Shown here piece by piece: positions 22,380-34,100 of a stretch of 64,000 bases of DNA (within the stretch, counting starts at the first letter, position 1; the number at the start of each line of letters is the position of its first letter). The stretch comes from Paralvinella palmiformis. Lineage: Eukaryota; Annelida; Polychaeta; Terebellida; Alvinellidae. The DNA lies in contig JAODUP010001058.1 of the NCBI GenBank assembly GCA_025642065.1, positions 1 to 64,000 of the forward strand, in the 5' to 3' direction. The translations under genes and the position numbers were made by a program. The notes beneath the pieces are model-generated. The model worked only from the letters and a program-made list of their open reading frames with translations. It was not told the DNA's origin and searched no databases.

Positions 22380-22985
22380 GCGTAGGTTGACTGGGAGACA
22401 TAGTTGGATCCTATGGTTGTTAGTTTCCCCGAAAATTTGTAAACGAGATTTTGTTGTTTCTCAGTTGTTCTGTAGTATCTGATAATGAAAGGTTCACGAG
22501 ATAATGTCTTGCCAGGTGATGCAAAGTAGTCTGCGCAGGCAATTGATATGGAATATATTTAGTTTCTTTGCGTGTCTACAACAGGCTACCCAGGTTGCGC
22601 AGGCATAGAGGAGAGCGGTCATGATTACAGCTTTGTAGACTTTCAGCTTTGTTTTGAGACCTTCGCGTTCTCTGTGCTGATGGTGAGTCCAAAGACATCA
22701 TAGTCGGGCAGTAGTTTGTTTATGTTCCGCTGCGTCTCTTCTTCGAGCTGGCATTTACAGCGCAGTCATCAATAAACAGAAAGTCACGCACTTTCCATTA
22801 CTTTAGTTCTGGGTTGTGGTTTCCTCAGATTAAACAATTTGCCATCAGTGCGGTAGTGGATGGCTATGGAGTCTGTGTCGTCATGAAATGCAGTTTTCAG
22901 CATGCCAGGAACAACTATGCTGAAGAGCAACCTTGCTTGAAGTCATTTGAAGTCATTTGTGCTTTCTCCCCCCATTTCCAATATT
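22380..22985 (-). mobile_element. RTE-type LINE fragment (RT C-terminal half)
   Basis: The minus-strand frame gives HYRTDGKLFNLR, then FLFIDDCAVNA (the F/YxDD catalytic box), then LLPDYDVFGLTIST, then KLKVYKAVIMTALLYACATW and AKKLNIFHINCLRRLL. These are, in order, the palm and thumb motifs of RTE/BovB-like reverse transcriptases. At least two frameshifts and one stop make it a pseudogene. Confidence 0.8.
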
Positions 22986-22999
22986 GTTATCAATATGCC

Positions 23000-23124
23000 A
23001 TTGTTATCAATCAATATATGACACTTGTATATATGTTTGGAAATGGAAATAAATATCTATCTATCTATCTACCATAAAGTGGTACCACATGGCGAAAGTA
23101 CGTTTCTGCGAACACACACATTCG

Positions 23125-23163
<39 letters not shown>

Positions 23164-23292
23164 AATACTTTCTCTCAACCCGTGAACCCTTTTGAAATGG
23201 TCGCATCTCCATTTGTCCACAAACGTGTTCAATATATGAAAGAAAGCTTAAAATCCGCCCCCCCCCACGCGCGCGCGCGCACACACACACAC

Positions 23293-23330
<38 letters not shown>

Positions 23331-23547
23331 CCCACGTGTACCTTTGCTTGCCGGGGTACATCAGAAATTATCTATAGAGTTGTTACTAGTTCATTATAAT
23401 GAAATATTTACTAACTCTGTAATGCTGGTGGCTTTAGATAGTTTTGATAATGTGTTAAAGCCAGATAGAAAATAGATATTAGATAATATAAAGCAATGTT
23501 CGAAATTCTCTAACAAAGAAGAAATGTATTTCATTTTCGGGATCCAG

Positions 23548-23599
<52 letters not shown>

Positions 23600-23690
23600 T
23601 TGTGTGTCATCGGGTGGTCTAATTGTTGTTAACAATTACATTGTACTTTAATCGTGATAAAGGGTGGATTTAGTATAATCACCAATGATC
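23000..23690. other. Microsatellite-rich spacer
   Basis: It contains (ATCT)n at 23053-23072, (TA)n at 23128-23161, a compound C-run/(CG)n/(CA)n/(TA)n tract at 23260-23324, and (TA)n/(GA)n at 23549-23600. No gene is visible; the ORFs here are repeat translations. Confidence 0.85.
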
Positions 23691-23905
23691 ATCCACAGAT
23701 TCGATCCAGTCAAAAGGTCGAAACCTTTCCAGGGATTCATTTCTCGGGTCATAACATCCTGGGTGGCTGATCATATTAAACGGCGCTGCTGTCTCCACTG
23801 AATTAATTTACAAGGGTGTAAGTTACAGATTTCTGAGGATGTAATACACTCTGCATGGCAGTGACAATTCTCGGAGTATTTCAGCTCCATCCTTCCGTAG
23901 TGCTT
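23690..23905 (+). mobile_element. tRNA-derived SINE, family A, copy 3 (partial head)
   Basis: The diverged B-box region GATTCGATCC is followed by AGGTCGAAACCTTTCCAGGG, CTGCTGTCTCCACTGAATTA and CAGCTCCATCCTTCCGTA, the family A body in + orientation. The A-box part is lost or unrecognisable. Confidence 0.75.
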
Positions 23906-24090
23906 CCCTGTAAGTAGTAGGGAAGAGATATGAACAGCCACTGAATAAAAAAAGGAACAGTGGAACTATAAGTACTAGTATTTTTGTGTGTTATATATCC
24001 CTGTCATATAGATCACGAAACTAAATATATCGATCAATCAATCATCGGCATACAAATAATAATAATAATAATAATAATACAATAATAATA

Positions 24091-24165
24091 ATGGCCGAAA
24101 TAGCAGTTTGTAACGTGGCTGGCAAGCTCAAATGGGGGAGATGCAAATGGTCTGTAATTTATAGG
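24091..24165 (+). mobile_element. Left-half MITE fragment (same family as 3632-3805)
   Basis: ATGGCCGAAATAGCAGTTTG followed by GTGGCTGGCAAGCTCAAATG matches the left arm of the 3632 MITE. The second arm is missing. An (AAT)n tract lies just upstream. Confidence 0.6.
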
Positions 24166-24198
24166 TTCCCCACGGAGACTAATTCTAAATAAATTTAG

Positions 24199-24315
24199 AA
24201 TATATGGCATATTCGGTGGAGAAAACCTTGCCAGTTGCCTGGCTGGGTGAAAAACTCGATCTCCCGCACAGAATGACCATAGCCATAGGTTATTAAATAG
24301 TCTCATGCTCGACCT
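24199..24315 (-). mobile_element. SINE family D fragment
   Basis: GGCATATTCGGTGGAGAAAA and CTTGCCAGTTGCCTGGCTGG match the copy at 30056-30262. In this copy the tRNA-like head is strongly degraded. Confidence 0.55.
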
Positions 24316-24617
24316 ATATGGGACCAAAGAGGCGCGAAATTATATTCAACGCCTTATCGTTGCGCAGTGACACTAACAAGACGAATGTACGTTATGAAAA
24401 CCAAATACCATAAAACTGAACTCTGTAGTAGGCTATATGACATTGGGATTCGAACTGGTAAATTATATCAATAGTCTATGTGTTGTACTGGGTTAAGTTA
24501 ACTTAAAGAGATTTAGTTGTTAAAGGTGATTGCTAGACTAGAAATGGCTCAACGTATCAATTAATATACCCATTACATGATGACGTCCAAAAACCAAAAC
24601 AAACCTGGCACGGTTTG

Positions 24618-24986
24618 GTTTTGGTTTTGTTGTTCGGGGAGAATCCCCAGGCTGTCGCTTAATCAGCACAGCCTCTATGTTGGAGTGGTTGAGAAACCTC
24701 CTCCCCCACCACTCACAGGGGAGCAGTACGGAAAGATGGAGCCGAAATACCATGAGGGTGGTCACTGCCAGAGTGTTTTACGTCCTCATGGGGTTTTTAA
24801 CGTCCCCCTTTATTTTAAATAATTCAGTGGAGACGGCAGCGCCATTTAACGTGGTCAGCCACCCACGATGTAGTGAGCCGAGAAATTAATCCCTGGAAAA
24901 GTTTCGACCTCTTACGGGGTTCGAACCTGCGACCGTTGGCACCAAGTGCCGACTGTTTAGCCGCTAGGCCACCGGAGCTCACTATA
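24618..24986 (-). mobile_element. tRNA-derived SINE, family A, copy 2, inside the P-like TIR
   Basis: This is a full-length copy. The minus-strand head GGTGGCCTAGCGGCTAAACA is the A box and GGTTCGAACCCCG the B box. It is flanked by a 13-bp target duplication with one mismatch: CTGGCACGGTTTG at 24605-24617 and CTGGCACGCTTTG at 24987-24999. It splits the left TIR of the 24576-26607 element, so it is younger than that element. Confidence 0.9.
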
Positions 24987-25092
24987 CTGGCACGCTTTGC
25001 ATTGTGGGATTTATAGGGGTCCGCTGAGCGATAATGCCGCGATAATCCGCCATTTTAACCTTAAACGTCAATGTTCTCGATCTGTTATATTC

Positions 25093-25230
25093 ATGCCGAA
25101 AACTAACCCCTGCGTACCGTATTGTCATGCCACTAGTAAGCGATATAAACATTTAAGTTAGCATGTGTTGGCCGCGGGATGAAACGCTGAGAAAGCGTTG
25201 GGTAATTTTAATTCGAAATGACAATCTGCA
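25093..25230 (+). pseudogene. THAP-type zinc finger remnant
   Basis: The ATG at 25093 opens MPKTNPCVPYCHATSKRY, with a Cys-x3-Cys start typical of THAP. After a frame change the sequence from 25166 reads CWPRDETLRKRWVILIRND, matching the FPKDxxLRKKW segment of THAP domains. The distal Cys-x2-His pair is not found. It is a pseudogene inside a transposon and would have bound the element's own ends. Confidence 0.55.
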
Positions 25231-25296
25231 AGTCAAATTTATAATTACAGTGTCAGTGTAAGGATTAACTGAAACAGTGAAGGCACAAATAAAGTG

Positions 25297-25360
25297 TAAA
25301 TTACCAATATTATTATCCATCAGATCATAGATAATAATAATTGGTAAATAAAGTGTAATT
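25297..25360. repeat. AT-rich inverted repeat inside the P-like element
   Basis: TTACCAATATTATTATC and GATAATAATAATTGGTAA form an 18-bp hairpin stem with one indel, with an ATC-rich loop of about 20 bases. GTGTAAATTACC-like motifs recur on both sides and may be subterminal repeats of the transposon. Confidence 0.6.
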
Positions 25361-25419
25361 TACCATATTATTATATCAATAAATAATAAATTAAATTTAG
25401 CAATATAACCCACAGAAAT

Positions 25420-26095
25420 GCTTTATCGTGACAATAGCCAACAACAAGAACCCACCTCAACACTTCTATAATCTGTGTGGATCCATTTTAAAGCAAGTCC
25501 ATGATACTCAATACCTGGGAATCACAATATCAAACGCCCTTAGATGGGAGCGACATATTGCAACAACAACAGCTAAGGCAAACCGAATGATCTTTTTTTT
25601 TACGACGCAACTGAAGTAGATGTCCTAGTCAACTACTTGAACTAGCATACTTTTCCCTGATCAGATCACGGGCCGAGTACGGCGCAGTGGTATGGGATCC
25701 ACATTTAGCCAAAGACACTCAATTAGTTGAAGCGGTCCAACGGAATGGTGCTAGATTTGTTTCAAACAACTACAGACGTACTGCTAGTGTGACTGATATG
25801 ATCAATAAACTAGGCTGGGAATCACTGGAATCCAGACGGGAGAAAGCACGACTCAATCTAATGAACAACATAGTTGGCGGCAGGGTGGCGATATCACTAG
25901 AGGAGTACATCACACGAGGTAGCACAAGGACGAGATCAGTTAATAATGATAAGTTTAAACTGTATGCAGCACGAACTCTGGCCTTTAAGAACTTATTCTT
26001 TCCACGAACAATACCTGTGTGGAACAAAACACCAAACTCAATAATTTCTGACCTTGATAAAGACAGAGGTCAGATAGTCAACATCCTGGACTAAG
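25420..26095 (+). mobile_element. CR1/Jockey-type LINE fragment (RT C-terminus)
   Basis: The + strand frames give QYLGITISNALRWERHI, then after a frame change LIRSRAEYGAVVWDPHLAK, VQRNGARFVSNNYRRTASV and WESLESRREKARLNLMNNIV, ending in a stop at 26092-26094. This is the conserved thumb/C-terminal tail of CR1/Jockey-group reverse transcriptases. It sits in the interior of the P-like element; whether inserted or captured cannot be told. Confidence 0.85.
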
Positions 26096-26607
26096 TAAGC
26101 TGCATGCGCACAACCACCCCGGGAAAAAGTTCTACTCGTGAAAAGTTTCAACCCGTACTCAATCAGAACCAGAGCAATATACTGGACTCTATTCTTCTTC
26201 TTTTCGTTAAATATAATTTTAGTGTGATTTACTATGAACATCACATTTTACCAGTCTTTGTTATGTGCAGTGAATATTATTGTACTATGGTGTACAATGT
26301 TGAATACCACACTTTACCACACTGTACTAACATTTTATAAAGTAGCAATGACGGACGATTAGCATATAGTTATAATCTGCTTTTCAGTTTTGGAATACAA
26401 TTTTTCAACAATGCCGGCTTTTTCGGTGTCGAAGCAGAGTCAAACGGTACGTAGTAGTTAGTTTTTGGCATGATTATAACAGATCCGAAACATTGACGTT
26501 TAAGGTTAAAATGGCGGGATTATCAAGTATTATCGCTCAGCGGACCCCCCTATAAATCCCACAATGCAAACCGCGGCTGGTTTGTTTTGTTTTTTGACGT
26601 CATCATG

Positions 26608-27092
26608 CTTCAGGCTTATTCACTGCTGTGTTTTCACTTGGCTAGCTATTGAGTGGATGACTCGCTCATAAATTAATTAAAGCGTATAGTTAAAAATTTG
26701 GGGTCACACTCTCCAGCGAGACTGCATGTATTTAGATCTAGGTGAAATTTCACAAAATATATTTCTTAGAACCTTGCTATCTTGGGATTTTAATGTGCTA
26801 CAAGCCCTTTCCATGATAATTTTAAAATGCTTGAATATTTTGTTACATAACTAATTATTATGCCAGTCCTTATAGATTATATGGACTGTCCAAATTCTAC
26901 GAATTATTTTAGTACGAAATGATTTTAGTACCAAAGAATGTATATTTTCTGTAACAGAGTAAATTAATCATTGCCATCATGTGATAAAAATAAACATTGA
27001 TGGGTATTTGGTGGAGTGTGATATAAAAACGGCACAAAAGAGTAGACCTTTATAAGACAATCAAAATAAACCGTGGAAGATACTTTCTAGCG
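26608..27092 (+). promoter_or_regulatory. TMEM106 upstream region
   Basis: A TATA-like GATATAAAAAC lies at 27019-27029, about 70 bases before the ATG. CTTTCTAG at 27083-27090, just before the start codon, could instead be a splice acceptor for an upstream non-coding exon. Sequence alone cannot choose between the two. Confidence 0.35.
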
Positions 27093-27291
27093 ATGGAATA
27101 TGATACAAACCCACAGACTGCATTAGTCCGTTCAGGGCCAGTGGATAACCAGGACGAGGTTCAATTCCAATCTACTTCGCAAAACCGTGAGAACGCTCAT
27201 AATTTAACGTCTCCCGTCGGTGGCTATGAAGAATTCTTTGGCGGAACAATTCCATGTCCGAGCTGTAGAGGTGCCGGAAGAATACCGAGAG
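27093..27291 (+). CDS. TMEM106: TMEM106 exon 1 (cytosolic, CxxC motif)
   Basis: It encodes residues 1-66 plus one base. The N-terminus is Gln/Asn/Ser-rich and disordered-looking, and C55-P-S-C58 is the family zinc ligand pair. The donor is weak, GAG|GTGGAA. A second GT at 27301 would add two residues (RGGKKENQ rather than REKENQ) but matches the family length less well. Confidence 0.85.
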
Positions 27292-30200
27292 GTGGAAAAA
27301 GTTTTATAAAATTATTAATATTTCATTATAGATCTAGACCTTTAGATTCTATATGTCACACATTAGACTACTATGTCACAGTATTTGCCAATGTGAAAGC
27401 AACATAAAACGTTCTACTCTTTTATTTTAGGTCGGTAAATCTACTAGATCTAGCTATTCAATGGCTAGAGTCTATTGGTAGGACCCGGATGTACACCAGT
27501 AGCCTTTTATTTCGTACTCTGGTATCTTGGTATCCAAAGTAGCTAGATCTATAGCTGTGGCACTTCAATTGTGCATGTGCACCTTCCCCAATATCCGGTA
27601 GAATATAACAATACTGCCAGCAACCGGACTCCTTACGAATTTACTGAAGCAATTCTGTCATGTTAACATGCAAGCAATGCTGCATCTCGCGAGTGACTGA
27701 CTATGTTAAATAGCACTGCTGTCTCCACTGAATTAAATTAAAAACGGGGACGTTAGCGATCCTGTGATAAAGTAATACACTCTGGCAGTGACCACCTTCG
27801 GGGTTTTTCAGCTCCATCTTTCCGTATTTTCCCCCTATGAGTAATGGGACAGGAGATATGAAGAGCCACTCAATAATAAAAAAGGGACCACACTAGAAAT
27901 ATATGCTTGCACTTTCTTGTGATAGATCAGGAAATGAAAGAAAATCAATCAGAAGTACAAGAATATTTATTTCCCCCCCTTAATTTATTATGTAATATTT
28001 GTCAATTCAAACATAGCTAAGTTGATAAGTTTGCAGAAAGGATGGCCTAGAATGCACCAAATATTCTATTTTCCCTAACTTTTTCATGGGAGAGCTCCTA
28101 ACCACCCTTTCCAATAGAGAAAGGTAACTACTGTGTTCATTTGACTACCACTACCCCATGGCCAGCCCTTCACCATCACCACCCTCCCCGCATCCGTACC
28201 TCCTTTCAGCAATGGTGTTGCACTGTTTTTCCAGGGAACCACAGGTGACCTGCTGCCTACCTTTTGTAGGGGGTTGCCTACTCTATTACCTACTGAAAAG
28301 GCTGCTCTATATACACCATGAAAACGGAAATGTGCCCAATCAATAACTACAACATTGCCCCTACGAGTTCAGACCTATAGCCACTTTGACCACTAGACCT
28401 AGTATTACTAATTTACCTGAGTGTGCTAGATCTAGATTAGTAGATATATTACTGAGTGTGCAAGTATGTAATAATATATATATATATATATACAATGAGA
28501 ATCCATTAATATGGATATCGTTTAACCATCAAATTAACCTTCCAACACATTATTGTCTGTGATGGATTTAGCTCCATTATAAATGAGTTTTTAATCTGGA
28601 AAAATTGAGTTCTGACTCCGACACTTCATTTGTGACATTTCAAGATAAAATGACCTTGATAATCCAACAACACAAAAATGTTGCCAGATATTTCTACTGG
28701 TTCAGTCATGCAAGACACACTGACATGTTCTCAGTAATAGTTAATTAACCCACCCACATGCCATAATTGCTATATCATAACCTATTACAATCGTCCTTGA
28801 CCATACACACCAACATACGATGCTTCCATTGACTGTGGCTATCTCATAGTCATAGCCAATCATAATCATTCATGGCTAATTACAGACACAAATGAGTGAT
28901 CTTTCCAGTGAGTAGATCCTGAGTTAATCTGATGGACTAAGTGACATGGGTATTTCTTTATAATGTCTATAATTTATAATGTTATAGTCATAATAGTGGT
29001 TCTAATAGATGTTGTGTATTAATTTTGTTACATACAAATTACAATAGTATGTTTTTACGATCTAAAAATGTGTGACATACTACTGGTATATCACAGACTT
29101 GACATTCTGACATTCACATATATCCGACATATTATCTTGTGACAAACCTTGTTGGATTAACGAATTCTCACTGCATATAGTGGGGGGAATAATATAATAT
29201 CAACCACTCCAAAAAGGCACAAAACAAATCCAGTCAGGACTTCGTGTTGACAGCCTGACCACAATATCTTATTGTGGTGCTGCTGCATTCTTACTTACAC
29301 AGTTACAGTTACACTTCTATTCCATCACTAATTTTCTACATTTCCTATGTTGTTTATTTGAAATAGCTCATTTTATTTGGTAATATATTGATGAATAATG
29401 TTGGATTAAAGAAACAGCTATGTATGTTGGTTGCACATTTTGAATAACAATAATGGTATATTTATTTTGAGATGCAGACCCTCTAATTGGCAGCAGATCA
29501 CTTTCAGACAATTGTTATGTAGTGTCAGTGACGCAATCAAGTCTTCCCATAAATGTCATATGTCCAAAATATTATTTGTCTCATTCACAAACTGCTTTAC
29601 CTAAATGAGTAACTGGAAATTCTTGGAATATTACAAATACTGAGAACTGTAGATTGTTTAATAATTGTACTGTCCATGACAGCTGTAGTGTCTGTTACAG
29701 TATATTACATTTTGAGATTCTTTCAAATTTAGCCTTTAAAATAATATAATATTCTGCAAATATTCATTGTTGTCATCTTATTTCACAAATGCACAATGTA
29801 AAAGTGAACATATTCCCCATATAATAATAATAATCCCCTTTCTCTCTTAAGATGTGGATTAACTAATACAACCCGAAGAATTATATTTAAACAAAATAGA
29901 CAGTTTTGTTACAGTTTAGGGACGTTTGTTATGGTACAACATCTGATGACATTTTAAATGTTCAAAAAGTTAACTTCTCTCATTGAAGTTTGGGGTAGAG
30001 ACCCCTGGTTGTTGTCTATTGGGCACAGCCATCTGGTGCTGAATTGTTATTATAATGATGGCCGTTATTTAATATGCTGGCACCTCAGTTTACTATAGAT
30101 GCCATGTTCGGGGGAGAAAAACCTTGCCAGTTGCCTGGTTGGATGAAAAACTCCTATTATAATATTACGGCCGGGATTCAAACCTCCGGCCTCCCACACA

Positions 30201-31081
30201 GCATGAAACATGGGTATGGAAGTCCCAAGCTCTTATCCACTAGTCCACAGAGGGAGGTCTGATCTGTCTTTATTGTTGTTGTTGGTGTGTGTAAGGGTCG
30301 TTCTGGAGAAGTGGGGTTATGATGTCTGGTACAGTGGTAGGAATGTTGATTTTCTTAGTATCAATGCTGTTAGGTAATGGTCAGGAAGTTTGTAGTCTTC
30401 TGTTAAAAATTAACATGGTTACACTATATTTTTCTTACTAGTAATAGTTTCAAATTTTGGTGTTTGCTTTTCAGAGAAAGAAAATCAGTTAGTTGCTTTG
30501 ATACCACTGAGTGATAAAAGATTAAAGCCAAGCAGAACGTAAGTAAATCAATCAGAGATCAAAACACTTAATTGACCAGAATTATATTTTTACAGCCTAG
30601 CTTGTCAGAAACAAATTCTCATAAAAAATGAATTTTAGCAAGTTTTGGTTCACTGATCCATGGATTTGATTCTATTCCAGGTTATGGTATGTTCTGTTAG
30701 CTGTTGTTGTCTGTACTCTGATTGGTGGATTACTAGCTTACTTCCTGTTTCCACACAGCATTCAGTTATTAAGTAACAGCCCTACCCTGCAACCAACCTA
30801 CCTCTATGTGAACACAACAGAGGAACTTGTCAATATGACAATTGTAGTATGTCAATTTTGTACCTTTTATTTACTAAAAACATTATCATACGATAAAAGG
30901 GTAATTGTTTTGCAAGTTGGTACAATGTTAAATTTCGTTTGATGAAACAGATTTCTTTTGGTTGTGTTGATTGGAGCTTGACAAGAAACACCTTTTTGGA
31001 CATACTAATGACCCCTAATAAATATTAATGACGCTTTGGTACAAAAATGTAATTAACTGTCACCTTTATGGTCATTTCCTA

Positions 31082-31118
<37 letters not shown>

Positions 31119-34100
31119 GTTACAGTTGGTTCAGATTGTAACCAATATTTGGAGTGGTAAATAGTGGGGAGAACTGACAGAACGTGAGGTAGCTGCTCAC
31201 ATTTGTTGAGATTCTGAGTATGTGTGTGTGTTTTTTAACTTGATGTTCACTCCTAAGATTTCACACCAAGGCCATATATTTGAGGGGAATCTCTCTAGGG
31301 AAACATCCAGGGGGCACCTCCATGGTCTACTTGGTAGCACATTGGACCAAAGATTACTACTACCTGAGTTCGAATCTCAATGTGGGCATATCTGAAGGGT
31401 GTTTCATCTTTGACTTCACTTCATTACGTTTGGAGGTCACTCGGCTCATTTATCCTACCATGTGCACAAAAGTGAGTAACCATAAAACATCAATTTAGGG
31501 AAACGTCCTACAAGCACAGGTATCACTAGAATTCAAACCCGGAAATGTAGATATGTTGCACAATGCAATAGCCCTATGTCAAAACGTTATGACATAGAAA
31601 GTGAAATTTATTGAAGTAATTGGTTAACATAATAATAAGCATATTATCTAATATAAGCCCTAGATTTTTTACAGATATGGAAGAATTTATATAACTGGAT
31701 CCTACCTTAATGCGAAGATTCTCAGTTTTCTTTACATGTTGCTTGGATGAGAAAACAATAAATTCTGTCTTGTCCTTATTCAATTTCAGCATGTTGCTGT
31801 TCATCCAGGTACTTATGTCTGCAATACAAGCTTCAATTGAAGATGAAATATCATCCCATTTATCACATGACTTAAAAGTCATGTACACTTGTGTATCATC
31901 GGCATAACAATCGTATTTAATATTATACCGTTTAATCATTTCACCAACTGGCTTGGTATACATACAGTAATTCTTTGGTCCTAAAACGGATTCCTGTGGT
32001 ACACCCAAAAGAAGACCTACATCTGGTAATGATTTATTGGCCACTGAAACACACTGAGTTCTGTCGGCTAGGTATGACTTTACCCAAGTTAAAGTTTTTT
32101 CCTTGATTCCAAAGGAAAGTTCTAAACACTTCAGTAGAATTGGGCAATCGATTATGTTGAAAGCTGTGGATAAATCAAGCTTAATTAATGCAGTCATGGA
32201 TCCTTCATCAAGAGCCTCAGCAATGTCACTGCACTTTCAAGAGAGCAGTTTCTGTTGAATGACCTCTACAATAAGCAGACTGATAAATGTCATTAAGATC
32301 ATTAAGCCAGTTATCTATAACAGGTTACAGTCTCTGTTAGTATGAAAAATATGTCTTCATTTTGTTAGCTCTTCTGAGTCATAGACATGCCATAGACAAC
32401 AGTTCAATACAATTCTGGGAGTTAATATTACATTTAAATGTTTAATATCCTATAACCTTGTAATAGATTGTTTGTAAATGGTTGTGTTAATATACTAAGA
32501 ACAGTGCTAAGTAGCATTGTTATTGGTAAAAAAATAACATGAAGCAATGTTGACAGTAGTACAGCTGTGCCTTACAGATGCAAATCTTATTGGTTTCAGA
32601 ATGAGTACAATGTCACTAACCATAACTACTATGGAGTGAATGTCAACAACCTATCTGTAACCTTGACGTTTGACCAGCACATCATTGCCAGAAGTGTCAA
32701 CAACACATTGTTATATGTGCCATTGAAAAGCACTCGTCAGCTGATGATTAAAATCAATTTGACATTTTCGGGAGACGAGGGATATATTGCGTGAGTCTCT
32801 TGCATTATTTGTCACAGCATGGGCATTATTTAGTTTATGAGCATCCGATGAATAATTTAAAACGTACTTAAAAATAAGAGCTCAAATAGTAAAATTTATT
32901 CTTCCATTGGATCATGTTTTGTTGTTAATTTTGAAGAATTTTGTAATCTTTATCAGGCTAACCATTGAAAAAGTTTGTTTAAAATATTACACTTCCTCTT
33001 TGGCTACACAAGGACATGATGTGCACATAGCTTGGGCATCACCGTGTTTCTTTTGGTCATCATAATATGTTGGAACTATTTTAAAAAAATGTGTTTTAAC
33101 AGTAATAACTATATTGTTATAGAAATGACTGGGTCTTTTTCTTTCTTTATTTCAGAAATTACTGTGCCAGGAAGATACACCGGTCTCATACAGTATTAAT
33201 ACCATTTGAGTGAGTGTTGATTTCAGTAATCTGTAAATGACTAATTTCTTAACAGACTATATACCTATAACTACAGTCTAACCCTGCCACGAGCCACCCG
33301 CGAACAGCCGCCAACTGCACCTACCTCCAACCTTTGATAAGGACCCAATTTCCTGCTGTGGTAATGTCCCCCATCATCCACCCCCTATATTCAGCCACCA
33401 CCAATGCTTATGCAATACGAATACCATACATTGCCATATAAATACCCCCTGCTATTACCACCACATACTGACCATGAAATGTTTCTGGTAATCTGTGAAT
33501 TTGATGTCAGGGTCATTAGGTGGTGATCATGACAGTGTTAACAAAGGATCAAAAGCCACATGTAATGAATCACCCCCAATGCTGACTGCCTAAAATGCCT
33601 CCCCCACTCTGATACGACCACAATGCCAACTTTCGGCAAGATCCCAAAATTGCCATGAAAGTGAGATTACAGTATATATATTTCAATTGAGGCACAAAAA
33701 TTTATATTAATTGCAGTTATATGTATCATAAGTATGTCTGGAATGGACTTCCTTTGATCTTGTTAGAATCTACTGGTAAAATATAATTATAAATTCTTAG
33801 TTTCATTTATTTTATACAGAGAATCATAGTTGCAGTCAGCTGGGCTAACTCTAACTGTATTTTTTGCTTAGCCAATGTAATGTAAATTTGTTTAGCCAAA
33901 TTATTAAAGTATTAGCAAAACATATAAGCCATATATATTGGTGCTGAAAGTGGATCACTGTTATATGTGCATGTTTGGTAATTTGGGGTTGCTCATTTAG
34001 CCCATTTAAGATAATCTATTTTTGATCATTTATTTTAAAATAATTTTTTTCCCCTTTATTTTAAAACAAACAATTTCTCCCTTAATTTATATTAAGAATA

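Larger units (their letters stand above)
24576..26607. mobile_element. P-element-like TIR transposon with broken THAP finger, non-autonomous
   Basis: The left end (24576-24617, continuing 25000-25140 after a SINE) and the right end (26440-26607) are inverted repeats of about 160 bp. Both start CATGATGACGTC and share TTGCATTGTGGGATTTATAG, GGTCCGCTGAGCGATAAT and TTTTAACCTTAAACGTCAAT. Each TIR contains an ATG about 135 bp from the end that opens MPKTN (25093 on +, 26471 on -). On the left this runs into a Cys-x3-Cys (CVPYC) and, one frame over, WPRDETLRKRW, which together look like the N-terminal half of a THAP zinc finger, the DNA-binding domain of P-element transposases. Drosophila P ends also begin CATGATGA. 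No catalytic domain remains, and no 8-bp target duplication can be identified. Confidence 0.65.

Noticed and set aside
24576..26607. Exact 8-bp target duplication for the P-like element
   Set aside because: The flanks ACCCATTA and CTTCAGGC do not match, so no duplication is claimed even though P elements normally make one.
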